Shown here one piece after another: positions 50,755 through 59,987 of a stretch of 64,000 bases of DNA; within the stretch, counting starts at the first letter, position 1; each line of letters opens with the position of its first letter. The notes under the pieces are model-generated. The model ran no database searches. It saw only the letters and a program-made list of their open reading frames with translations, and was not told the origin of the DNA. Location: NCBI RefSeq assembly GCF_033568475.1, contig NC_133122.1, positions 138,143,402 through 138,207,401 on the forward strand, written 5' to 3'. The DNA is from Henckelia pumila (lineage: Eukaryota > Streptophyta > Magnoliopsida > Lamiales > Gesneriaceae). The position numbers and the translations under genes were made by a program.

Positions 50755-51076
50755 ATTTTAAATAAATTATACCACGGCTAATCTAGCCACGGTTTTAATT
50801 AAAATCGTGGCAATTTTAACCACGGTTTTTTTAAAAAACCGTGGTAAATTTTACCACAATTTTTTAAAAAACTATTGTTAACTTTACCACGTTAGTTACG
50901 GTTTAAATCAGTGAACCGTGGTTAAACTCGTCGTTGTTAAAGTTAGCCACTGATTTAAACCGTAACTAACGTGGTAAAGTTAACAATAGTTTTTTTTAAA
51001 AACTGTGGTAAAATTAGCCACGGTTTTTTTAACCATGGTTTTTTCCGTGGCTAAAGTCAGAGTTTTTTTTGTAGTG
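50755..51076 (+). repeat. CACTA right subterminal repeat array
   Basis: Alternating accacggttt and aaccgtgg motifs as on the left, ending in the CACTA terminus. It includes a long perfect palindrome. Confidence 0.85.
50866..50995. repeat. Perfect 48-bp inverted repeat in the subterminal array
   Basis: Arms 50866-50913 and 50948-50995 are exact reverse complements with a 34-base loop that itself contains the gtgg-ttaa motif. Confidence 0.93.
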
Positions 51077-51652
51077 AAACAATGTGAAAACTTTTATCAA
51101 ATTATATTTTAGAAAAGCCCACTTACCTGAATCCCACAAAAATTGAAGTATATTGGATCTTTGGACATAACCCTAACTCGAAATTGGATGACCCTCGATT
51201 AGGACTTTCAACAGCACTCTTTCTCGACTACTTTCTTTGAAAACAAACTACTCTAGGTTCGAAAATTGGGCAGAGTCTCGACCACTATAGCTACTAAATT
51301 TTGAGAGGAATGGAGTGAAAAACTTGTGTTTGGTGTATCTAATTCCTTCAACTTTGAGGTCTATTTATAGGTGAGGGAGAGTAGAAGGTGAAAGGTCACT
51401 CTTAATGGTCATAAATTCCACATTTTTACGGTCTTTATTTAGCTAATTAATGGCTGAATAAATAACCCATAAATTGGTAATAAAATGCGGTTACAAGATT
51501 ATAAATTCTAGTAATTACAAATTAATTATTGAAATTGAAACCCATAAAAAATAAAACTACTAAAATATTATAGGAATATATATATATATACAATTTCATA
51601 TATGTACGAATGTACATGTGGTTTAAATCGACATGTAGTCCTAATAAATTTA

Positions 51653-52040
51653 GGCTCAGTTTGGTTTGGATGATAGGATAAATAATATATAGATAAGTAA
51701 TGTAATGTAATAAAAAATAAATAAAAAATGATAGTGAATGTAGTAATTGATTTGATTGATAGATTATAGTTTATTTGATTTGATGGGTTGAATTTTATAT
51801 AAAAATACAAAATTACCATTTTATCTTTTTAATAATAAATAAAATATGAATAATATTATTTATAAAGGGGTAATATAGTAATTTAAAGTCGATGATTTGA
51901 TTGATGTAAGATAAATAATTAATGATTTGATTGATGTAAAATAAATAATTAATAGAAGGATAAATAATATGGCGAGAAGAACGTAGGATTAGATAAGATA
52001 AACTATACATTGATTAATAATAATCCAACCAAACGGAGCC
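51653..52040 (+). mobile_element. Tourist-like (PIF/Harbinger) MITE, copy 1
   Basis: It is 388 bases with termini ggctcagtttggtt and aaccaaacggagcc, nearly perfect inverted repeats. The flanking tta at 51650-51652 and 52041-52043 is the TTA duplication typical of PIF/Harbinger. The left outer LTR has the empty site (aaatttaaaatacat, about 34850). The interior holds a gatttgattgatgtaa-type direct repeat. Confidence 0.9.
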
Positions 52041-52312
52041 TTAAAATACATATTTTATCTAATAGATAAAATAGTATATATAAGCACGCTAATATATTAT
52101 AAATTTTCACAAATATCACAGAAGATACGCTTAAATTTATGTTTGATGCCATAGTTTAATTTTAGAATAATTATAATTTATTGTATTTTAAGGTTCTCAC
52201 TAAAAAAATTAATTTCCTTACCTCCGGAAAACTTATATATTAGAAGAAGATGTAAAATTAATTTTAAAAAAAATATGCAATCTGAATTTCAATACGAAAT
52301 TTGACACATTAG

Positions 52313-52611
52313 TAGGGGTGGTTCGGTATGGTATACCGCATACCGTATCGAAAATTTCGATACCGAAATTTTCGATGCCGTGTATACCGATTTTTTTATA
52401 CTGTTTTTTAAAAAATATCGGTATGATACCGTGTATACCGATTTTTTTCCGGTATACCGAAATACCGAAAATTCGAAAATCTTATACCGATACCAATACC
52501 GAAAATTTCGGTACGGTATTTACGGTATACCGAAATTTTCGATATATTCGGTTTTTTTTCGGTACTGTAAAGGCGGTATGACGATATTTCGGTATTTTTT
52601 TGTCAGCCCTA
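52313..52611 (+). mobile_element. hAT-type MITE, copy 2
   Basis: It is 299 bases, from taggggtg to cagcccta. The 8-bp flanks are cacattag and cacatgag, with one mismatch. The interior is a run of ggtataccg/cgaaatttcg-type palindromic words. Short frames here are translations of the repeat. Confidence 0.88.
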
Positions 52612-52639
52612 CACATGAGTGCATAGAAGAGCAAACATT

Positions 52640-52680
52640 CACAAAAAAAAAAAAAAAAAAGAAAGAAAGAAAAAAGAAAA
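52640..52680. repeat. Poly-A and gaaa-rich tract
   Basis: About eighteen A bases followed by gaaagaaagaaa repeats. Confidence 0.9.
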
Positions 52681-52756
52681 GGCACAACGTGGTTTTAAAA
52701 AAATTACATAATAACACAGAAAACTATTGAACACCACCAAATTAAAAAAAGAAAAT

Positions 52757-53141
52757 ATTGGTGAATTATAGTTTATTTGATTGGTGAATTATAGTTTATT
52801 TGATTTGATTGATTTAAAAATAAATAAGAAATGATAGTGAATATAATATTTGATTTTATTGGTGAATTATAGTTTATTTGATTTGATTGATTAAATTTTA
52901 TATAAAAATGATAAATTACTATTTTGTTCTTTTAACAAAATAAAATATGAATAATATTATTTATAAGGGGTAATATAGTAATTTATATTCAATGATTCGA
53001 TTGATATAAGATAAATAATTAATGATTTGATTGATGTAAAATAAATAATTAATAGATGGATAAATAATATGACGAGAATAACGCAGAACTGGATAAGATA
53101 AGTTATACATATATTAATGATATAGGCTACCAAACGGAACC
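52757..53141 (+). mobile_element. Tourist-like MITE, copy 2, left end rearranged
   Basis: It matches 51653-52040 from the attttatataaaa block onward, including the paired gattgat-taa-ataaataatt repeats and a caaacggaacc right end. The left terminal repeat is absent and replaced by three copies of a ttggtgaattatagtttatttgatt-like unit. Confidence 0.8.
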
Positions 53142-53617
53142 AAAATAGAGTAGCATGAACATATGAACTTCCAATTCAAACAACACAACATAGAAAGGTC
53201 AAGAACTCGATCCCATAGACCACCTAAAGAAATAACATAACAACAATAAAAGGAGCCATACACACAGAATACATCAACATGCATGAAATAAAAAACAAAA
53301 TATGATAATAAATGAATTAAAAAAAATATTAATAACATCAATATTATTATATATACTTTTCACATCGTCCGTTTAAGACTAAAACAATGACACACTATAC
53401 ATATTTATAAAATCATGAAAATCTAGGAAGTTTGGAACATGCATATTTAATTTTTAACACCTATATATGATACTCAATAAATAACAAAACACAAAAATGA
53501 CCATTTTTTAATTTTGTGTCAATTGTCCAGTAAATTAAATAAAAAATACAATTAATAAAATACAATAAATTTAACACACTCAATAGATTGAACACAACAA
53601 ATTAAACACAATATTAA

Positions 53618-53656
<39 letters not shown>

Positions 53657-55357
53657 TTAAAACAAGTATAATAAATCACCCTTTCAAAAGTGACGTGAAA
53701 ACAATAATTTATATAATAAATCACCCTTTCAAAAGTGACGTGAAAACAATAATTTATAAACACAAAATAAATTAAAAAATAATAATATAAAAAATAAACA
53801 CAATAAATTAAACATTTAAACACAAATTATTTAACACACAAAATAAATTGAACACAATTTCTTTCAATTGTAATATTAGAACAATAAATTAAACACAAAA
53901 TAAACGCATAAAACTAATAATCTTAAAAATAAATATAATAAATCAAACACAAGGACAATATATATAATACACAATTTAACTCACTTTTTTAAATAGTGTA
54001 TAAATAAATAAAATAGATAGATAAATAAATAAATAAATAAATGAATATTAAACACACTAGTAAACAACATTTGTAAACAAAATAAAATAAACCACAAACA
54101 AAAAATTAGATTTATCTCTTTATAAAAAATCAACATCACGAAAATAAAAGAGATGCATCGAATGTTGCGTCTGTGATTTATTGTAATTTTTTTATGCAAA
54201 GTGTTTAATATTTAATAATTCGGGAAAACGAGACTCGTTTAAGAAAAATATAACATGGTTTGGTGTACCAAACGGAGTAGAAAATTTGGTCGAAACCATT
54301 TTAATTTTTAGGCATCTTATTTAAAGAATAAGAAAACACGTATTTAGCAAATTTTGAGGGCAAATAATTCTAAATTTTTGGCATTTACATTTTTCATTCT
54401 GGCGTCTAATTCCAATGGATGGGAATTCCAATGGATGGGATTTGGCAGAAAATGGAGACTTTCACATTCTTAATTAAATGCCAAAAAGTTTTTTCTTCCA
54501 TATAATTGCTTCTTCGAGTAGATCTCATGAAAATGAGCAACACAATTCATATTTATAAGAAAATTAATAATTGGATTAATTGCGTACATTATTCATGTAA
54601 AATCACGCACGTGATTGTAAAAAATCATATAACTGTTAACTTTACGTGTTCAAAATTTTGACTACAAAACACTCCTAAAAACACGTACGAACAATGGGTG
54701 AATGCTCAAAATTTAAAAACATGGATGTGTAATGTATATGCTCAAGAGTTGAAAACAAGTAGAGCTAATAGATTTTTTTTTTTTTTTTTTCATACAAGAT
54801 TTTTAATAATCTCAAAATTTTATAAGGATAGTGTGTGCAATTAAGCCCTAGATATTTTTTGCATAAAACTAAATTTTTTTCCATAAATTAAACCTAACAA
54901 GAGATATATATTGATTCATAAAATTATATCGTGAACGTCTCATAAAAATTTTGTGCGCTTCATAAATGACCAAGTCAAAACTCAAAAGCGATTTGGAATC
55001 TCATTAGCTGTTGTTATATGTATTGGACAAAAAGAGCCTATTTCACGAGGTTAACATTCCCACTACGTTCAAATTAACACAAAAGCATCAAGTCAACTTC
55101 TCAATTATATTCTATTTCAACTTGCTTTCATTTATTTATCTACCCGTAACATGGCCACTCAAAGCAAACGTGTTTGCAGTCAACCCTGCTTAAAAATATG
55201 AAATCAACGAGTAGCTGCGTTTACTTTCTCTACCTCACAATGTCAACTCTTAGGCTCTAAATTAGCTTGTAGATTTCCCAGAAACTGAAAATGCATCCAC
55301 CATATCCCACTGATTCAATCCAGAAACGAGCGTATATTTGATCAAATCAGTCGTTAT
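53142..55357. other. Intergenic DNA upstream of the WAK gene
   Basis: No gene is supported. It contains an (AAT)n run at 53616-53656, a 45-bp perfect-looking tandem duplication at 53668-53757 (aaatcaccctttcaaaag), an (AAAT)n run near 54005-54042, and an 18-T run near 54773. Near the gene, several gtcaa cores (the W-box core TTGAC on the minus strand) occur between 54965 and 55245. Confidence 0.5.
53616..53656. repeat. (AAT)n microsatellite
   Basis: About thirteen uninterrupted aat units. Confidence 0.95.
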
Positions 55358-57914
55358 ATGATGTGGTTGAAATATTCCGTCTTGTTCCATCTTGTATTAT
55401 GCCTCCCACTGACTCTAGCAAGAACGGACACAAGATTAATCACACAAGGTGCAACAATCGCCAAGCCTAATTGCCAAAGAAGCTGTGGCAACTTGACAGT
55501 TCCTTACCCGTTCGGCGTTGGCATCGAGACCGGCTGTTCTTTCGGCCGCGGATTCAATGTTAACTGCAACACTTCATTCAATCCACCAAGACCCTTCATC
55601 AACTCAGGGAATATGGAGATTATAGACATCACGGATGGCACCATGAGCGTCAAGAACTGGGTCGCCCGAAGATGCTACGGCCCTGATGGGCTTAGGAATT
55701 ACACCATGTCCATCAATGTTACAGGGACCCCTTTAACCTTTTCTGATTCTAATAGGTTCACCATCGTGGGGTGCGACGATTTCGCGCTGATACAAGCATC
55801 ATCACCACGCAATTTCAGCAGCGGATGCGTGGCGATGTGCTCAAATATCAGTGATGTGATCGAAGGGGAATGTACTGGAATCGGATGCTGCCAAATTGAG
55901 ATCCCGAGGGGCTTACAGAACTTCGAAACCAGACTGCTTACTCTCTCTAGTCATCAAACAGTTTCGTCGTTCAGCCCTTGTGGATACGCCTTTCTTGGAG
56001 ATTACGACAGCTTTGATTTCACCATAGCAAACCTCGACGACCCGAGTTTCATGCAAACAGTCACGGACCAAGTGCCGGTGATTCTCGACTGGGGCATTGG
56101 GTCTCAAAACTGCAGCGAAGCTAAGAGGTCTAATGATTATGCCTGCCAGCAGAATAGCTATTGCGTCGACTTGGCGGATACCGGCCGTGGAGGATATCGA
56201 TGCAACTGTTCCCAAGGATTCCAGGGGAATCCGTATCTAAGTCCAGGCTGCACAGGTAAACATATTGATTAATAAAATCTGCCCCTCCCTGTCTACAAGT
56301 CAAATGGACCAATGTATTTACATATAATTCTCATTGGCAGATATAAATGAATGCCAAAATAATCCGTGCGATGCACACGCCACTTGTATCAACACCCCCG
56401 GCGGTTATATCTGCTCTTGCGCCAAGGGATACGTCGGCGATGGAGAAGGAGATGGACACAGATGCATTGCTAAGAACTCAGAGTTTCCAGTTCTCAAGTT
56501 TGCACTAGGTACTCATTTTTTTCGGTCGAATCTTCAACCATTTTGCCAGTTTCTTTATTTCAAATTCGGAAACACGAATTTTATCATAATTTTCAAATCT
56601 GTTGACAACTATATATTTATGGTCTATAGTGGACCTTTTCATCAACGGGGCATAACAAGTCACCTTTGCTTGATCTTTCTAAATTTGAATCCAGGCATGA
56701 GTTTTGGCTTCTTAGGCATAATTATTGCTGCGACTTGGCTTTACTTCGGTATCAAATCCAGGAAGCTAATGAAACTGAGGGAGAAATTCTTCCAGCAGAA
56801 TGGAGGATTGCTGTTGAAACAGCAGCTTTCTTCCAACGAGGTTAGCATGAAATCGACCAAGATCTTTACAGCGCAAGAACTCGAAAAGGCCACCAACAAT
56901 TATGCAGAAGACCGAATCCTAGGCCGGGGAGGCTATGGAACAGTCTACAAAGGACTTTTGACGGATCCACAGCAAATTGTGGCCATCAAAAAGTCTAGAG
57001 TAATGGATCAGAACCAGATCGAACAGTTTATAAACGAGGTGATTATCTTGACTCAAGTCAATCACAGAAATGTTGTAAAACTTCTGGGCTGTTGTTTGGA
57101 GACAGAGGTCCCTTTATTAGTGTACGAATATGTCTCAAACGGAACTTTGTTTCATCACATCCATAACAGCGGGGGTATGCCTTGGTTCTCGTGGGACAAT
57201 CGTATAAGAATAGCCATTGAGTCTGCTAGTGCATTGTCCTATCTTCATTCTTCAGCAGCAATGCCGGTAATCCACAGAGACGTAAAGTCGCCAAACATAC
57301 TCTTAGACGAATACTACAACGCAAAAATATCAGATTTTGGGGCTTCAAGGTTAGTTCCCATCGATCAAACACAAGTGAGCACTCTAGTCCAAGGGACGTT
57401 GGGATACTTAGACCCCGAGTACTTCCACACAGGCCAGTTAACTGACAAAAGCGACGTCTACAGCTTCGGAGTCGTTCTTGCAGAGCTGATGACAGGGAGA
57501 AAGCCACTCTCCAACACGAAAACAGATGACGAAAAGAGCCTGTCAACGTTTTTCTTGATGTCCCTAAAAACCAACCGCTTGTTCCAAATCTTGGATCCCC
57601 GAGTACGTAGAGAAGGGAGTTTGGAGCAACTCCAGGCCGTTGCGGAGCTCATAAAGAGATGTCTTAAGCTACACAGCGAGGAGAGGCCGACGATGAAAGA
57701 AGTGGTTATGGAACTCGAAGGTTTACGAAAGTTTTCCAATCATCCATGGATTCTGCAGCCAGAGGTTGAGGAAGAAGTTGTGGGATTGATGAACGAGGAA
57801 GAAGCAACAGACTTGTACACTGTGACTATAAGTCCACCAGCTAGCACCGGGCCTTACACAATGCAGCATACGGGGACTTCCCCTTTGATCCACGCAATAA
57901 ACAGCCCCCGTTGA
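55358..57914 (+). CDS. Wall-associated receptor kinase (WAK), three exons
   Basis: WAK proteins span the plasma membrane, bind pectin in the cell wall and signal through a cytoplasmic Ser/Thr kinase. The exons are 55358-56255, 56341-56508 and 56695-57914, with GT-AG introns. The joined reading gives 761 residues and keeps frame at both joins. Residues 1-21 form a hydrophobic signal peptide. The GUB_WAK galacturonan-binding domain starts near C39 ([15 protein letters not shown]). An EGF-like repeat covers about 252-299, and a calcium-binding EGF repeat begins at DINECQ (300-341). A membrane span covers about 357-376. The kinase has GRGGYG at 432, the ATP-binding lysine K454, HRD at 549-551, DVKSPN, and DFG at 569-571. 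All catalytic residues are present, so it should be active. The three-exon layout with introns flanking the calcium-binding EGF repeat is typical of WAK genes. Its last 655 coding bases nearly match the neighbouring gene. Confidence 0.93.
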
Positions 57915-58588
57915 TTTGATTTGTTTTCATTTATTAGTTAGAAGCCTCAACTTTTGTAATTTATGTCTCCCATTGTTAAGCCTTTTGAGTTACTGGTTTG
58001 TGTGATGTGTGTATTAATGCTTTTCCTTTTCTAAAATATATAAATAAGATTATCCTTCAGTGTTGAGTAACAATATTTGGTTAAGGAACACAAATTAAGA
58101 AGGATTTCCCTTTGATGAAATGATCATTCAAAAAATAGATATAGTATCAAAGTCTCTTGTGACAGGATCGATCCAATCTATATTTACGGTAAAAAATTAA
58201 TATTTTTAAATATAGATTGATTGGGTAATTCGTTTCACAAAATTGACTTATGAAAAAATCTCACAAATATTTAAAGGAAAAAAAAATAATTTGATCCATA
58301 TTTCTCGGGCCTGAATTCTCTTCTTCTCCGTTGAAAAGAATAGCCAATCCTAAAATAGTGAGTGGGTTTAGAAATTATTTTTTGATTTGTAACGTATTCT
58401 AATTATTTTTATCTAGGACTTTATCATGGGAAAATTTGTTTTAAAAAAAATAGCCAATCCTAAAATAGTGAGTGGGTTAGAAATTTCGAGATGGAGCCAA
58501 AAAACAGCTAGAATGAGCGAAAATAAATTTTATTATAATTGACATGGAGACACAACTTATCTATACTATATATCTATACTATATCGTT

Positions 58589-58589
<1 letters not shown>
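57915..58589. other. 3' flank of the WAK gene
   Basis: The first 300-400 bases align, with many differences, to the 3' flank of the second kinase gene (61206-61600), so the duplication that made the two genes included this flank. The segment atagccaatcctaaaatagtgagtggg occurs twice, at about 58341 and 58451. Confidence 0.7.

Positions 58590-58628
<39 letters not shown>
58590..58628. repeat. (AT)n microsatellite
   Basis: About eighteen AT units. Confidence 0.93.
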
Positions 58629-58631
<3 letters not shown>

Positions 58632-58641
58632 GATGAACATG

Positions 58642-58727
58642 CTAGAGACATGCTAGAGAGTGAGGACACCATCTTTTCTAGGGGCTAGAGACATGCTAGA
58701 GAGTGAGGACACCATCTTTTCTAGGGG
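58642..58727 (+). repeat. 43-bp tandem duplication overlapping the MITE end
   Basis: 58642-58684 and 58685-58727 are identical 43-mers starting ctagagacatgctagagag. Both end in tctagggg, so the first copy holds the MITE target word atcttttc plus the first six bases of the MITE. Confidence 0.95.
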
Positions 58728-58900
58728 TGGTTCGGTACGGTATATCGCATACCATATCGAAAATTTCGATATCGAAATTTCTGATACCGATATCGTACCA
58801 AAAAATTCGGTATACATACCGAAATTTTTGGTATATACGGTTTTTTTATGGGTACGGTAAAGGCGGTATGACGGCATTTCGATATTTTTCACCAGCCCTA
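58722..58900 (+). mobile_element. hAT-type MITE, copy 3
   Basis: It is 179 bases, from taggggtg to cagcccta, with a perfect 8-bp target duplication atcttttc at 58714-58721 and 58901-58908. The interior matches the other two family members. Confidence 0.92.
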
Positions 58901-58908
58901 ATCTTTTC

Positions 58909-59555
58909 ATCCAAAATTGCCCTTTCTCTATTTTTTTTTAAAAATTTTAATATTTTAAATCGTAGTTTAATCTCTTAATAATTTTTATCATTGCAGTTTA
59001 GTCCTCGATAATTTTTATATCACATTAATAAAAAAACAAACTAGTATAAATAATAACTATGGATAGGATATATTAACACAACGACGATTTTTAAAAAACA
59101 ATCTTTTTTTACAAGAAAAATAATCTTAATTAATAGGCCAAAAAATATGAGAATCTTATTTTACTACTACAAAAATTACAGTCTTTATCATCCCTAAGAC
59201 CCTAACATGTTCGCAACAATCAAATTTGGAAAAAAAAAAAAGAGGGAAAAAAAAGGCAAATAATAATAATTTAATGATAATATTCTTAAGGGCACCCACA
59301 TTGGCCATTACTTGAGTCCGTTATGAATTGTCTACGCGAAGTCGCCAACGCAAGCACGGTTACGCAAACTATTATACGACTACTTCATTTTGATAATTGA
59401 AGTTGTTATATAATCCCAAAATTTAAACTAACAAAATACGTTGATACCACAATAAATAAATTTTTATTTATTTTTATACATGATATTTCAAGACTTCAAG
59501 CAATTGTATGGTCCCCTCAATCCAGAAACCCACAGTTTGGTGGAAATTAATTCGG
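58909..59555. other. Intergenic DNA between the kinase genes
   Basis: No gene is supported. No ectodomain remnant (WAK-binding or EGF) was found here. A gggcacccacattgg word at about 59290 resembles gggcacgtacattgg at the window's right edge (63956). Confidence 0.5.
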
Positions 59556-59571
59556 AAGTCAAAGTCAACTT
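59556..59571 (-). promoter_or_regulatory. Paired W-box-like sites
   Basis: On the minus strand this reads AAGTTGACTTTGACTT, two TTGAC cores six bases apart. Clustered W boxes are known WRKY-factor sites in defence genes. They lie about 160 bases upstream of the likely TATA box of the second kinase gene. Confidence 0.5.
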
Positions 59572-59730
59572 TACGGGCTCCCAAACACGATGATGCATTG
59601 ATAAAAGTAGATGGGATATTCAAGAAACATACAGTTTACTGATACAAAAACATCATTTTCGTTTTTTGGAATCAAGCTAAGATTGTAATGTCAAGCGTGT
59701 ATGACAGCTGGGAGAGGCTTGTTGGAGCCA

Positions 59731-59740
59731 CTTTAAAAAG
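59731..59740 (+). promoter_or_regulatory. Possible TATA box of the second kinase gene
   Basis: The sequence ctttaaaaag is followed by a pyrimidine-rich leader (59757-59810). A possible leader intron runs from gt at 59824 to ag at 59973, 14 bases before the chosen start codon. Confidence 0.4.
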
Positions 59741-59987
59741 AGAGCATCTGAGAGAGATTGCACTCTGCCCCAGCATAAGCTCCTCCAGTACTTCTTCTCA
59801 TTTCACTCAAGATCATGTTTATGGTATTAATATTGTTTTCGTTTTAATTAGCTAGGTTTAATTCTTTTGAATTAAATATTATTGGGTGTTGTAATTTTCT
59901 TTCTGCGCTTTAAAGAATATTAGCCATTAATTCTGATCAGATAAGTGGTGATTGTTTTTCTGTTCATGTGTAGAGGAGGAGGCTACG

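Larger units (their letters stand above)
45378..51076. mobile_element. CACTA (En/Spm-type) element, left terminus lost
   Basis: The right end, read on the minus strand, begins CACTACAAAAAAAACTCTGA, the hallmark of CACTA elements. It is followed by an array of short subterminal repeats. The left end has the same type of subterminal array but starts directly at tagccaagc with no CACTA terminus. Compared with the other outer LTR, about 83 bases of host LTR are missing there, so a deletion removed the left terminus together with flanking DNA. The interior of about 5 kb has no transposase frame. It is non-autonomous and, without one terminus, probably immobile. Confidence 0.82.
24458..52120 (-). 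mobile_element. Outer non-coding LTR element hosting four nested insertions
   Basis: The LTRs begin tgtcacgcc and end caca on the plus strand. The left one is 24458-34927 and the right one 35779-52120, each about 1.4 kb once later insertions are removed. The primer-binding site lies beside the right LTR (35761-35772, reverse complement of TGGTATCAGAGC) and a purine-rich tract beside the left LTR (34928-34940 on the minus strand), so the element runs on the minus strand. Flanking target sequences are gaagg (24453-24457) and gaaga (52121-52125), matching at four of five bases. The interior is only about 851 bases and has no gag or pol. It is therefore non-autonomous, between TRIM and LARD in size, and would need proteins from a Gypsy relative. 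Confidence 0.85.
35779..52120 (-). repeat. Outer element 5' LTR (right), split by three insertions
   Basis: The LTR pieces are 35779-36269, 45242-45377, 51077-51652 and 52044-52120. They align in order with the left LTR. About 83 bases corresponding to 25079-25161 are missing at the CACTA join. Confidence 0.85.

Noticed and set aside
52318..52730. Ile/Tyr-rich open frames
   Set aside because: They are translations of the ggtataccg-rich hAT MITE and adjoining poly-A tract.
55913..56312. Minus-strand frames over the WAK ectodomain
   Set aside because: The plus strand has signal peptide, Cys pattern and splice sites that fit the WAK family. The minus frames match nothing.
57226..57739. Minus-strand frames, with near copies at 60508-61030
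   Set aside because: They are antisense shadows of the conserved kinase coding sequence.
58653..58978. Open frames on both strands between the kinase genes
   Set aside because: They span the 43-bp duplication and hAT MITE copy 3 and share their repeat peptide with the other MITEs.
59952..59987. Longer N terminus for the second kinase from 59952
   Set aside because: It would start at a TTG inside the likely intron, before the acceptor at 59973. The ATG at 59988 is preferred.
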